A stretch of DNA of 64,000 nucleotides from Cladorhizidae sp. MBARI D1340-BT2 (Eukaryota; Porifera; Demospongiae; Poecilosclerida; Cladorhizidae), in assembly GCA_028752905.1 (NCBI GenBank), contig JAQNBH010000007.1, positions 12,028,919-12,092,918 on the forward strand. Reading direction: 5' to 3'. The notes beneath the pieces were generated by a model. The model was not told where the DNA came from and did no database searches. It saw only the letters and a list, made by a program, of their open reading frames with translations. Of this stretch, positions 20,529 to 32,610 are shown in pieces. Numbering within the stretch: position 1 is the first letter of the stretch; the number at the start of each line of letters is the position of its first letter. A program made the position numbers and the translations under genes.

Positions 20529-20533
20529 GTATA
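20529..20533. repeat. Target-site duplication GTATA, left
   Basis: GTATA flanks the hAT element here and at 23,949-23,953. Unit B has a single GTATA at 61,076-61,080. A sixth base (C) could also be counted. Confidence 0.85.
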
Positions 20534-23500
20534 CAGGGGTGGATCCAGGAATTTTAGATTGGGGGGGTTGATGAACTACTCACGGCCATAGCCAGGGGTG
20601 TTTCCATGCTGCCCGGAAATCCTTCCCCCTCTTTCCTGAATCATGATCAGATCATTAATCATTTTGCAAGAAAGCACCGTCCTGCATTTCTCTTGGCAAT
20701 TATATAACAAGACATATCATCACCAACATTATTATAACAAGAAATGTAAAATTGATCATTTAAAAAAACTGTGATTGATAGTGCAAGTGCTCAGGAACCC
20801 CCCTTAATTATTTCTGGCTATGGTCCTGGCTGCCTACCTACTAACAACCTAAGGAAGATGCTGGGATGGATCGAGGAATTTTAGAAAGGTACAGGGGGTG
20901 GGGGGTGCAGGGGAACTAGCCCATGCACACTGTACTGTGTAATGAATAAGAATATTTATCAGCTTAAAAGAACAGCAAATAAAGATAAACAGGAAAATAT
21001 TTTCAGTTAATAAATAGTGAAGCTTGAAAGAGCCTTCTCGGGTGACACTGCACAAAAGCATGGCAGATATCATCAACTGACACTCTCATTCCATAGTTTA
21101 TGGCTATTACAGCAAGATCAGAAAAGTGTTGTTCAGTCAAAGTTGACCTTGTATATGTCTTTATCCTCCTGAGCAAACGAAATGATCTCTGCTTCAGCAC
21201 TGGTGATAGGCAGAGTGCAAGCAATGACTAGTAAGCAATGAATGTTTGGGAAAGAGTCAGAGTCACAAGAGCTAAGAGCTAGGAGAAGATTGTTGGGGAT
21301 GGTAGCCTCATCTTTGTCTCGCTTATGCTCCCACAATGATTGCCATCTTCTTAGTTCACTTTTGATATTTTGAGAGACAAGGAACATGGAAGATCTTGTT
21401 CCCAGTCATATATATGTTGTGATAGTTGAACACTCGGATTGCAGTTGAGCACTGAAGGCACAAGGCACAAAAGCATATGACTTTGTTTTCCCTCACCTTG
21501 AAATCTTTCCTCCAACTGGTTAATGAATGAATCCAGCACTGGTATAGCAATGACTCTCTTGTAATGCTCTTTTGCTGATTGACTTGGAGTGTTGCTTCGA
21601 TTCCGTTGAATGCTTGTCTTTCTTGGAACACTCTCACTCACACCAATTGACAGCCAGTTCAAGTACCTCACAATACCACAAGCTAAAAATGTCTTTCTGG
21701 GAGTTTTCAAGCATTCAATTGCTTCAGTAACTTTGTTATAGGCCTCATATTTTGAAGCAAGTATTTTCACTTCATCAAGAACATTCTTGGTGATTATAAA
21801 AACAGCGAGCAGCTTTCAGACCTTGTGCTTTCACTCTTGTCTCAGTATCCCAATTCCAGCTTCCATCTGATGAGCCTAAATTTGGGTAATCAGTAGGACA
21901 CAAAATGGCATCTAAGAAAGTGATAAGTGGCTCATACATTTCAAAAACACTAAAGCATGTATGTCTCTCCACCCATCTTGTCTTACACATTCCTGGAAGC
22001 TTTCTTGCTTTTGAAGAAGGCAAGAATTCATTGACTGTAAGTTCAAAAAGGTTTTGCCTCTTAGGGCTGTGAGCTAAAAAGATGTGTGCTTCATTTATAA
22101 CTAAAATCAAGTTTCGTACTTCCTGAACAAGACATGCTCTGGCAATTGACAGTGTGAGTAGCAGTGTGGTACAGAGCTAGTGGGCTGACCTCCTTGACTT
22201 TAGATTGGACTCCTGCAATGCCGGATGACATCACAGATGCTCTATCATAAGCTTGCCCTCTAATTCTACAGGGATCTAAAGAAACTGAAGGACTAGAAAC
22301 TGTTTCAAGAAACTTTCTTGAAATGGATGAAGCAGTGGCTCGGTCCAATTAGACAAAGCTAATCAGGCACTCCTTGATATGAGGATCAGTGGGAGAGGAC
22401 AGATCAACATACCTGAAGCACACAGAAAGAATCTCTTGATTAGAATGAGGATCTGTGGCTTCATCAGCAATGATGGTGAAAGGCAATTTTTTTCTCAGAG
22501 CTGTTCAGTTATATGCTCTCTAATTTTAGATGCATATATGTGAATAACCTCATTTTGAGTGGTCTTGCTGGTATATATACTTCGCGTTCCTTTTAGCTGA
22601 GAGAAGGTATTTGTGTAGGAGCTTATCTGTCTTAGCCAAAAGCTGAAGTGTGGCTACAAAATTGCCCCTGTTGACATCTTCATCTGAGAAATCCACTCTG
22701 TAGTCAGAGTGGCCTCTGAATGGTAGTGCTTGCTTTGCCAAAAACTCTACAGCCAAAACTATCTGCTGGAGAACATGCCTGTTCTCTTCAGCTTGTTGGT
22801 TGCTCTGTTTCAATAGTCTTGTATCTATCCTTTCATCTGGTTGGTTAAAATTTCTGACGAAAAGGTCTACCCTCTCAGCTGCATGGCAATGCATTTGAGT
22901 CTGATCATGGCATACAAGTACACCATCCTTGCCAAGTGCTTTTGAGTAAGGTTTCTGGTATGGGGACAAAACTAACAAACCAGAACGATTGCCAACTCCA
23001 GAAACACTGCCTCTACCCGGCTGCTCTGGAAAAACTATACAATATTTGCAAAGACTACCTGCAAGAACAGTGCTGTATGAAAGCCAAGGAAATTGTACTA
23101 ACCATCCAAGCTGGAAGGATAAACTCCAGGTTTTTCCTAGTTTGGTAACCTGAAGATGATCAGAAGAAGAAGGTTTGGAATGATGAGAAAGATATTGCTT
23201 CTTACAATCATCTGGGATATTATTTGCTAATGACCTAAGCTTATCCCAGTTACCTTGAGCGGCTTCAACTATTGTCCCTAAGTCCACCTGTCTACTAGTT
23301 GACGGAACTACACTGAGTGATGTAGTCATCGTATCAATTGTTGCTGAGCATAACTGAGAAACAGTAGTTGGCATTGACAAGGAAGAGCTCGATGTAGTGG
23401 TTGTGAGACTGTGACTGTCATTGATGGTGATTGAACAAATAAATCTATATCAGTTGATGCACTAGAGTTACCATCATCAGCAGTCGTTGACACAGGGATA

Positions 23501-23948
23501 TGGGACCCAGACTCGATTCTACATTAATTAGAAGGCTATTATAAATTGAGCATTCAACTCTTAACCTTCATTGTTCATATTATACTAGCTGTATATTGTA
23601 TCTTACCTTTTTTTTAAAGTGGTCAGCTGGGTGCAATCCCTGGGTGCTGGCCTCTTTCTACTTCCAGACATGGCAATATTGATGGCAGATGCAAAATGAA
23701 TCCAGAATGACTATAATTATAGCTGCTATTATCATGCACATCCACATTGCAGGAGTGTGGGTTTACTAGAATTTTTTTAGTTTAACCAAAGTGTCTATAT
23801 CTCTATATCTAACAAGTGTCTATATCTAACAAGTGTCTATATCTAACAAAGTGTCTATATCTAACAAAGAAACTGGAGGTGGAGTTAGTGTTTAGAACGT
23901 TATGGGGGGGTTGCAACCCCAGAAACCCCCCCCCTGGATCCACCCCTG
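20534..23948 (-). mobile_element. hAT DNA transposon with DUF4371-type transposase
   Basis: 3,415 bp, with terminal inverted repeats CAGGGGTGGATCC at the left and GGATCCACCCCTG at the right. It is flanked by a 5-bp (or 6-bp) target duplication rather than the 8 bp usual for hAT. Unit B carries the intact empty site (GGTGTATACATGCG), so the insertion came after the duplication or was precisely lost there. It encodes a decayed transposase on the minus strand and has a small TGTCTATATCTAACAAG tandem repeat near its right end (about 23,795-23,870). Confidence 0.92.
20990..23380 (-). pseudogene. Decayed hAT transposase (ZMYM1-like, DUF4371)
   Basis: The order on the minus strand is as follows. 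N-terminal 276 codons (23,380-22,550) hold a TTF-type zinc finger region (GSLCKYCIVF) and the start of DUF4371 (NRGNFVATLQLLA). A catalytic-region block (IIADEATD near 22,470; RGQAYDRASVMS and GVQSKV near 22,200-22,260) follows. Then comes KTRWVERH near 21,970 and the C-terminal dimerisation segment SFRLLRRIKTYTRSTLTEQ (21,180-21,130). At least four frame changes or stops interrupt it, so it is inactive. A dimerisation segment with LRRIKTYTRSTL is typical of this hAT branch. Confidence 0.85.
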
Positions 23949-24029
23949 GTATACATGCGAAGTTTTGATTTTTTTAAAAGAATAAAGCCACAAAATGCTT
24001 GTTTCAGAGTTCTTGTCCACTTCACTAGC

Positions 24030-24330
24030 TAGAATTATGATAGGACTAGGATTATGCCAGGACTAGGGCTAGGGTTATGGCCATGGGTTAGGGATAGGAT
24101 TATGCCAGCGCTTGGGTTATGGCTAACATTAGGGCTAGGGTTAGGGATAGGGTTACGCCAGGGCTAGCATTAGAGCTAGGGTTATGCCAGAGTTAAGGTT
24201 ATGACCAATGGCTAGAACTTAGGATTATGCCAAGGCTGGGGCTGGGGTTAACCAGGAGCTAGGTTATGTTAGGGCCAGTGTTATGGCCAGCTAGGGTTAT
24301 GGCAGGGCTAGGTCTAGGACTAGATTAGCA
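24030..24330. repeat. Degenerate TTAGGG-like interstitial repeat
   Basis: Irregular GGGCTAGGGTTAGGGATAGGG and GGTTATGCCAG units. Shared with unit B (61,160-61,470). Confidence 0.85.
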
Positions 24331-24860
24331 AAAACCTTGAACATCCTGGGACTGTGCCAGCACTACTGGGCCACCCTGTAACAGTTAATATTTGATGCAT
24401 TTAAATCAGAAGAATTGATATCCTGCCAGAAGCCAAGTGAGTGAGTGAGGGAAGAGCTATATTTAGATAAGCATTTCTCAACCCAACACTGAAACCAGGC
24501 ACTGTTCCTCATTTCGATTTAATGGAAAAGGAAAATTAAAACGAGGAACAAACTGGTTTCAGAGCCAGGGAAACAGTTGCTGCCAAATTTCTGTGCAATA
24601 GTGTCATTGGGGGATCCCCTATGTGTAATAGACTCATATTTAGTAGCACATGTGAGGTCAAGTGGAAGACACTTATCAGCTGAACAAAACACAAAATTTC
24701 CTACAGAACAAAATGGTCTTTAATCAGCTCATGAGTGAGTTCCTCTAGAGATGTGAAAGACTGTGGGCAATGCCCAAGCTTTTCCTTTGCAACAGACCTT
24801 TGACCCCTTTACTCAGATCTCATCACATCTGTGGCAACCTCAACCACCTTACATACTCTT
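24331..24860. other. Intergenic, shared with unit B
   Basis: No gene, RNA or repeat recognised. Confidence 0.4.
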
Positions 24861-24899
24861 ACTATATGGCATACAACCCTACCCACACACAAATCACCA

Positions 24900-25090
24900 T
24901 TGTATGTTCTCACAACCTTATCCATACCACTGCAAATACTCTTCTACCCCCCACCATCACTGTACATGCTCACATTCCCATCCACCACCACTGCACATGC
25001 TCACATCCCTACCCACCACCACTGAACATGGTCACATCCTTACATACCAGAAATCCACATGTTCACATCCTTACTCACGACTACTGCACG
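24900..25090. repeat. About 31-bp minisatellite (CATGCTCACAT..CCACCACCACTG)
   Basis: Five or six units. All plus-strand frames read as His/Thr/Pro-rich ORFs, which I treat as repeat shadows. Shared with unit B (62,090-62,225). Confidence 0.8.
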
Positions 25091-25364
25091 TGTTTGACAG
25101 TGTGTACCTAAAGAAGGTTGATGCAAAAGAAGCTTGAAGATAAATGGAGAAGAGATTTGGTACAGAAAATTAGCCACTCATGCATAAAAGAAAGTGAAAG
25201 CTGTTCTCAAGACATCGCCAACCATCACCTCCAGCTTGAGGGTGGCCTGGATGGTGGGAAGAGAGCTCAAATAAAGTGTTCGCCTAAATAGGCTACACAA
25301 GCATTGTCAAATACACCATTAGATACAATTATAGAACCTGTGTGAGTGTATATATATATACATA

Positions 25365-26110
25365 TACTCTATGCCATGCAGCTACCAGCTACTCTATGCC
25401 ATGCACCTACCAGCTACATGCAGCTGGATTTGGACCAGTGTTCAGTTGAATAAACTCCTTTAAAATTATAAACAAGAACACTCGACTCTCAACTCTACAA
25501 CACTAGCTACTGTATATATGAGTGTACTTTAGTAATAAACATAACATAATTATTATATGATTCTCCAGATGTCATCTGGCACATGGAATCTTTGATACGG
25601 AAGTAGTGTAGGGGTTTCTTCTTAGCTTGAGACTGACTAGGACAGAACTAGAGTCGCTAGACACAGACTTGGGGTGAACTAGAGTAGCTCGACACTGACT
25701 TGGGGAGAAGTAGAGTACCTTGATACAGACTTGGGGAGAACTAGAGTAGCTTTACACAGACATGGGGAGAACTAGAGTAGCTTGACACAGACATGGGGAG
25801 AACTAGAGTATCTAGACACAGATTTGGGAGAGCTGGAACAGCCAAAAACCACTTGAGACACCAATACTGTAGCCAATATAACCATAGCAACGACCCCAAC
25901 CCTGGCACAACCACACCTGACACATCCAAAACTACACAAAATCCCTGTCATGAACTAGAACCATAGAATGAGATCTCCTGGTGATCTTGTATGACTTTGT
26001 GTTGTGTAGCTGGTAGCTGCATGGCAAAGAGTAGCTGGTAGCTGCATGGCATAGTGTAGCTAGTACATAAAGTAGCTGGTAGCTACATGGCATAGTGTAG
26101 CCAGACCACA
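25365..26110. repeat. Inverted pair of GTAGCTGGTAGCTGCATGGC repeats
   Basis: CTATGCCATGCAGCTACCAG units at 25,370-25,435 are inverted relative to CTGGTAGCTGCATGGCATAG units at 26,008-26,105, about 570 bp apart. The same arrangement is in unit B (62,505-62,560 and 63,130-63,230). It could be the ends of a foldback-type element; no target duplication was seen. Confidence 0.6.
25620..25835. repeat. 31-bp minisatellite (GAACTAGAGTAGCTTGACACAG)
   Basis: About six units built on GAACTAGAGTAGCTTGACAC followed by AGACTTGGGGA. Shared with unit B (62,780-62,970). Confidence 0.9.
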
Positions 26111-26482
26111 TGCGCCTAGTAGCCAGGCCACAAGACAAGCTTTATTGCAGCCTGCTCAACTCTTGGCTCGTATCACCTCATGAAGGTAAAGGGTTAAAAC
26201 CTGTGTTAACATTAACCCAAACACTGAAGGTAAATGTTTGTTACCATTAATCCTCGAGGAAGGTAGAGGTTATTAACTTTGAAACTGCCTGTTGTGTCCA
26301 CTACCTATGAGACTGGTCTCGTAATGCACTTTGACCTGTGAGATCTTGAATATTGAACTGGTCTGAGTTGTTATTTGTCAATATCACCACAATACCATAA
26401 GAGTGAGATCACCTTACCTACTAATGAGGGTTTCTCTTACACCTACTAATCTCGTCAACTTTCAGCTGATTTGTGCACATGT

Positions 26483-26779
<297 letters not shown>

Positions 26780-26808
26780 ACGGTGAAGGGATTTACACCT
26801 CTCCCCTT

Positions 26809-26828
26809 CCCCCCCCCCCCCCCCCCCC
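26809..26828. repeat. Poly-C tract
   Basis: About 20 consecutive C; only about 12 in unit B (63,936-63,947). Likely unstable, and a candidate for sequencing-length error. Confidence 0.85.
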
Positions 26829-27254
26829 TACGCAGACTGTGTAGGGTTATATACACTTGTTTGGCCACAATGGATTTTTGGAATTTCCCACCTAATAATT
26901 CCCATGAATCCAGACTGCTGGTGTGTTATCTCTAGGTCTGGTGCAGAGCCTCAAGCAGGAGGACACTGACTGCTGGTGTGTTATCTCTAAGTGCTGGTTG
27001 CAGAGCCTAAAGCAGGAGGAAGATATGGCTGACATGAAAAAAATTATTTAAAAAAGTAGGAAGAGCCACTACCCCATCTGGAGGATGGTTGACCATGCAG
27101 CCAGTTATCAGAGCTATTGAGACTTGCAGCTCAAGAATACACATGTGTCAGATCTAGAATCATATGCACATGTACAGTTAGAGTGGCTAGAATTAAGAAC
27201 ACATCATTTCGTCTTGTATGTTAGGACCAGTGCAGGATAAGGGTTTGGCCAAGG

Positions 27255-28220
27255 GTTAGAACTAGTACCAGGGCTAGGGTTAGGGCTAGGGTTAGGGCTA
27301 GGACCAGGGCTAGGGTTAAGATTAGGACAAGGGCTAGGATTAGGGTGACCAATAGGGATAGGGTTAGGACCAGGGCTAACAATAGGGCTAGGATTGTAGG
27401 GTGAGGCCTGAAGCTAGGTCTATTATAGAGCTAGGAGAGGGATACTGTAGAGTTAGTGTTAGGGCTAGGAGAGGGATACTGTAGAGCTAGGGCTAGGGCT
27501 AGGAGATAGATACTGTAGAGCTAGGGCTAGGGCTAGGAGAGGGATACTGTAGAGCTAGGGTTACGGCTAGGATAGGGATACTGCAGAGCTAGGGCTAGGG
27601 CTAGGAGAGGGATACTGTAGAGCTAGGGCTAGGGCTAGGAGAGGGATACTGTAGAGCTAGGGCTAGGGCTAGGAGAGGGATACTGTAGAGCTAGGGCTAG
27701 GGCTGGGATACTGTAGAGCTAGGGTTACGGCTAGGTTAGGGATACTGTAGAGCGGGCTAGGGCTAGGAGAGGGATACTGTAGAGCTAGGGTTACGGCTAG
27801 GAGGGGGATACTGTAGAGCTAGGGCTAGGGCTAGGAGAGGGATACTGTAGAGCTAGGACTAGGGCTAGGAGAGGGATACTGTAGAGCTAGGGCTAGGGCT
27901 AGAAGAGGAATACTGTAGATCTAGGGCTAGGGCTAGATGAGGGATACTGTAGAGCTAGGGTTAGGGCTAGGAGAGAGAGGAATTCTGTAGAGCTAGGGCT
28001 AGGGCTAGGAGAGGGATACTGTAGAGCTAGGGCTAAGAGAGGAATACTGTAGAGCTAGGGCTAGGGCTAGGAGAGAGGAACTGTAGAGCTAGGGCTAAGG
28101 CTAGGAAAGGGATACTGTAGAGCTAGGGCTAGGGCTGTAGAGAGCTAGGGCTAGCAGAGGAATACTGTAGAGCTAGGGCTAGGGCTAGGAGAGGGATACT
28201 GTAAAGCTAGGGCTAGTTTA
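27255..28220. repeat. TTAGGG-like block and 34-bp minisatellite
   Basis: The first part (27,255-27,420) is irregular GGGCTAGGGTTAGGG. From about 27,430 it becomes a 34-bp unit, made of three CTAGGG-like hexamers (GAGCTAGGGCTAGGGCTAGG) plus AGAGGGATACTGTA, repeated some 20 times with hexamer gain and loss. The unit looks like a telomere-type hexamer array combined with a short spacer and amplified. Confidence 0.92.
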
Positions 28221-28529
28221 ATTGCAAGTAGGGTCATGCCCACTTGGACATTCCATACTTGGACAACACTCACCAGATATTTTTTACTATTTTCAGCACT
28301 GCTTCCATAGATGAGGAGGGTGGAATCATTTTTGAATGCTAATGAAATATGAGAACTTATGGTAGGACTATTTGCTGACAGGATATTTGGGTTGTTGGGG
28401 TGTGCACCTACAGGTATCAAAGAAAATACCGAGAGGAAAGAGGGTGTAGCAATGGGCTCTAGTGCCTGCAGTGGTAGCCAAACTTTACATGGAATTCTTT
28501 GATTAATTGGCACTTACAATTGCCTCCAT

Positions 28530-29455
28530 GAAGCCAAGGTTTTGGATGCCAACTGCTTCAGAGTGAAGAAGGAGAATGGGGGAGAACAGGAGTGTTGGGC
28601 AATCTGGTGAACATGAGGACATCCATCAAGTTTACCTGCCTAGCCCTAGCCCTATGGAGCTACAGGTCGTTGCCCTTTCTGTATTACGTGCTACATGGAA
28701 AGAAGATGGAAGGCTAAATGCAACAGTTTACAGAAAACCCACACACACAGCCTGCTACCTTGATTATAGAACACATCATCCTATCCATGTCAGAAGAGAA
28801 GTGGAGAAGAGCTTGTATTATAGAGCCAGGAAAGTAGTGATAGAGAAGAAGGACATATGGGAGGAGGAATATCAATTCTTTATGGGAGTGGTTATCCACA
28901 AGCCTTCATCCTTTCTAGGCATGTCCAAATGCAGAAAGGAAGACAAGTACACTGATACAAGAAGTTGGGAGTGTCAGAATAAGACCAGTATTGTAGTAAT
29001 CCTTACGTAGCATGGATGATTGAAGGGGTCAGGAGGGTCTGCAGTATGTTCAACATCATAGTTGTCTTCAGATTGGGAAGGACTCTGAGGGCACAATAAG
29101 TAGAGTAAAGGATGAGTTTATGCACTCAAGTATTGTGTACCGCATCCCTTGCAGCTGTGGGAAGTATACACAGAGGAGACCAACAGGAGACTGGAGACTA
29201 AACACTAAGATGTCTAAAAAATGTGCTAAAGAGAAGTTCTGCAATTGCTGAACATACATGGGACAATGGACATCCTCTCTTGAAGCCACCAGACCATGCT
29301 AGAGGACAGAAGGAACTGCTAGGGAAGGAGGCATTACCCATCAGCCTAGCACCAAAGTGTGAGCGGTTCAATCGAGACTGTGGAATGGACTTTCCTGGCT
29401 GCTGGGTGGCATCTCAAGAGTCAAACTTGAAGCCACGAACATCATTTATTTAATT
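28530..29455 (+). mobile_element. Penelope-like element, decayed
   Basis: The RT end reads KEDGRLNATVYRKPTHT, then LDYRTHHPIHVRRE and LYYRARKVV, matching Penelope-like RTs in order. A GIY-YIG-type remnant follows near 29,127-29,200 (YRIPCSCGKY; the second half is degraded). Frame breaks throughout. The 3' end runs into the inverted segment with hammerhead-like cores at 29,521-29,680. Confidence 0.75.
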
Positions 29456-29520
29456 TGTGGTTCAGTAGCAGAAGAATAAACTCTCAGTTGACATAATGAA
29501 ATTCCAAAGATTTTCTGACC

Positions 29521-29680
29521 AACTTGAAATTTACTCTCTCAGATGTTTCGACTAGATGCTCTAGCCTGTATGACATGGGGAATAGGTATATAACAAGCTC
29601 ACAGGAGTTTTAATATCTGATGAAGGCAGAGCAGCTAGTCGAAACATAAAGGAAGTAAATTTCAAGTTGATTATTCCGAA
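29521..29680. repeat. Inverted repeat holding paired hammerhead-like cores
   Basis: The left arm begins AACTTGAAATTTACT and holds GTTTCGACTAGATGCTCTAG. The right arm holds CTAGTCGAAACAT and ends AGTAAATTTCAAGTT. On the plus strand CTGATGA (29,617-29,623) and GAAAC (29,641-29,645) are the two conserved boxes of a hammerhead; the inverted arm carries the GAAAC box and a CTAG-AGCAT-CTAG hairpin but a degraded CTGATGA. This resembles inverted pseudo-LTR ends of Penelope-like elements. Confidence 0.55.
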
Positions 29681-29754
29681 GGTCATTGGAAGTATTTCCA
29701 TTACTTTCTTCTTTGTTTCATTTATTTTATTATTTCCTCCTCTCAATTCACTGC

Positions 29755-30130
29755 TGCCACATCCTGTCACATGTATTACATGTGCATCAGGGTGGGGTCA
29801 CATCCTGTCACATGCATCACATGTGCACCAGGGTGTGGTTACATCCTGTCACATGCATCACATGTGCATCAGGGTTTGGTCTTATCCTGTCATATGCATC
29901 GCACGTGCCACCCAGGGTGAGGTTCTTGCAACATCCTGTCACAAGCATCACATGTGTGCCAGAGTGTGGTCACATCTTGTCACATGCATTAGATGTGCAC
30001 CAGGGTGTGGCCACATAATGTCACATGCATTACATGGGCACCAGCGTGTGGCCACAAACTGTCACATGCACCACATGTTCACCAGAGTGTGGCCACATCA
30101 CATCACATGCATCACATGTGAGTGTGGTTC
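29755..30130. repeat. About 41-bp minisatellite (CATCCTGTCACATGCATCAC)
   Basis: About nine units with CATCCTGTCACATGCATCAC, ATGTGCACCAGGGTGTGGTC and variants. ORFs here are repeat shadows. Confidence 0.9.
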
Positions 30131-30377
30131 TTGCTATGTACATACATTGTCTTACTTTTCTTCACCCTCCCCACACTTGCATGCAATACGTCCATTTTGC
30201 AAAGTCCATGACTATTTTCTCAATTGCAGAAAATGTGCAGGTAAGGATCATCAGGAAGACTAATCAGTCCAGCTGGCTCATGTGCTGTATTATAAGTAGA
30301 ATAAGGGCTCAGTTCATTCACTGAGAATAGGTCTCTGACATTTGGTTTGTGGAGTCTCTCCTGTGCAACCGTTATTC

Positions 30378-30406
30378 CTGGCGAAGACTAGAGCATCTAG
30401 ACAAAA
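30378..30406 (+). ncRNA. Hammerhead-like relic
   Basis: CTGGCGA then GACTAG-AGCAT-CTAGAC and AAAAT. This is the same hairpin as at 29,545 with a longer paired stem, but both core boxes are mutated. The 3' continuation (GTCGAG..GTC) is also related. Confidence 0.35.
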
Positions 30407-30409
30407 TGT

Positions 30410-31160
30410 CGAGTAGTAAACATAGGTCAATTGTCGAGAAAGTCATTATATATATAAGGATGCTGTAGCCAGTCCCCTAGTTATGGGGCTGATTCTAATA
30501 GCAAACAGCAAAGTATGGCATGTGCTGACATGTGTAGAGCTTAGGAGATGGATTTAGAATCCCTCAGTATATCTTATTTAGCTATAGCTAACCGATGGCT
30601 CAACACCTATACTATACAGAAACAACTGCAATGACAACAAAATATCTATATAAATTATACATTAATTGGTGACCCTTTACCATTAAAAATAATGAATAAC
30701 AATCCACTCCGGTCTAAAACCCTTTTACCACTTAAAATCACATGCACCAATAGAATGAAAACAATCTGTATGCATAATTTTAAGGTGTGCATCATTTTGA
30801 ATAGTAAAGTGATATCTTACCGGTGCAATTTTTTAACGGTTAAAAGGGTTCTCCAACTTGCTAGTGTATTTGTGTTGTGTTCTATGCCATTCACACATGT
30901 GCATATGACCATTTGATCATTTTTCTTAGCCAGTTTCCAGCATTTGGCAGTTAACCTTCCCATGCATCAAGTCTCCTTGTGAGTTCATCTCCCTGTCTTG
31001 CACTCTAGTTAGAGCACACCACTGTAACAAAGATCACCCTATTTCCCTCTCTTCCTCCTCCCTTATCCTTCACTCTATTTCTCTCTCTTCCTCCTCCCAA
31101 TTGCACTCCCAAAGAAGAAGAAAAAAGACATCATGAGATCATATTGCTTTATCCATTGCA
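30410..31160. other. Intergenic
   Basis: No gene recognised; AT-rich, with a pyrimidine-rich stretch near 31,035-31,100. Confidence 0.4.
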
Positions 31161-31164
31161 CGAA

Positions 31165-31540
31165 GCACTGCCCTAGCATTAACCTTAGCTACTGCCCTGG
31201 GACTAGCCCCTGGCACTCCTGACTACTGCCCTGGCACTAACCCTAGCTACTGCCCTGGCCCTAACCCCCAGCCCTAATCCTGCTGCTGACATGTCCTAAT
31301 GCTAGCCATGGCCGTAACCGTACCCATTGCCATGGCTCTAATCCTAGCCACTCCTCTGGCCCTAACCCAAGCCATTGCCCTGACCCTAGCCATTGCACGC
31401 CCAAACCCTAACCATGGCCCTGGCCCTCATTCTAGCCATTGCACTGGCATAAACCATAGCCATTACCCTGGCGCAAACCCTAGCCATTGGCCCTAGCCAT
31501 CAAACCCTAGTCATTAAACTGCCCTAACCCTTGAAGATCA
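31165..31540. repeat. CCCTAA/CCCTGG-like repeat, opposite strand sense
   Basis: Irregular CCCTAACCCTAGCCATTGCC units. The G-rich strand is on the minus strand here, opposite to 27,255-28,220. The 65-codon ORF inside is a repeat shadow. Confidence 0.8.
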
Positions 31541-31769
31541 AGATGACACAATACTAGAGAAAGTAACCTTGTCCTCCCATCGCTGCATGCATGCATGCAC
31601 ACACACATATACACGCATGCACACTGTAAGATCACTCTTCCAAGTTGTCTGCTATCAGACACAGAACCTAACCACTATTAATTACACTCTTAACCATTAT
31701 TAGTTGTTAGTGATTAACCTTTATTTGTTAGTGATCAGTGATTATTTGAACTCCAACATTATTACTTAG

Positions 31770-31905
31770 TAATTATTATTATTATTATTATTATTATTAG
31801 ATATCCATCATTATTACTATTATTATTATTATTATTATTAGAAATCTATTATTATTAGAATTATTATTAGAACTCTACGTTATTACTAAGTTAATATTAT
31901 TATTG
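31770..31905. repeat. ATT microsatellite
   Basis: Interrupted (ATT)n blocks separated by ATCTATTATTAG and similar. Confidence 0.9.
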
Positions 31906-31974
31906 ACTCGTTCTTAACCTACCAGGGTTCATTGCGAGCCAATATTGATCCCATTGGAAACCCCAATGTGCATA

Positions 31975-32610
31975 TGTGCATGTATATATGCATGTATTAT
32001 GTATTGAACATACATGCCCATATATGTATATATGTATGTACATATTGAATGAACATGAATATATGTATGTATATATGTATATGTGTGTAAGTACGTATTG
32101 CATGTACATGAATTATATGCATGTGTATATGTATACATGTACATGTATACATACACTTCCTGTATTTGTATGTATATATATCTACATCTATACACACAAT
32201 TCTTGTATTTGTATTTATATATGTGTACATGTATACACACACTTCCTGTATTTGTATGTATATATATATCTACATGTATACACACAATTCTTGGAAATAT
32301 GTACATGTATATACACACTTCCTGTATTTGTATGTATATGTATACACACACTTCCTGTGTTTGTATGTATATATGTTCATGCATACACACACTTCTTGTA
32401 TTTGTATATATATATATGTACATGTATACACACACTTCCTGTCTTTGTATGTATATATGTTCATGCATAAACACACACCTTGTATTTGTTTATATATATG
32501 TGCATGTATACACACACTTCCTGAATTTGTATGTATATATATGTACATGTATACACACACTTCCTGTATTTGTATGTATATATATGTACATGTTTACACA
32601 CATTTCCTGT
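31975..32610. repeat. TGTATATA-rich region and about 43-bp minisatellite
   Basis: From about 32,130 units of about 43 bp combine CATGTATACACACACTTCCT and GTATTTGTATGTATATATAT. The array is open in several frames on both strands, so long Tyr/Ile/Cys-rich ORFs arise without being genes. Confidence 0.9.

Noticed and set aside
24763..25137. His/Thr/Pro-rich ORF of 124 codons, conserved in unit B
   Set aside because: It is built from the 31-bp tandem repeat and open in other frames; conservation is explained by the duplication.
27240..28220. CRISPR array
   Set aside because: Units are contiguous tandem repeats with hexamer-level variation, no unique spacers, and the genome is eukaryotic.
29667..30263. 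198-codon ORF with repeated CHMHHMC units
   Set aside because: Shadow of the 41-bp minisatellite; two other frames are also open.
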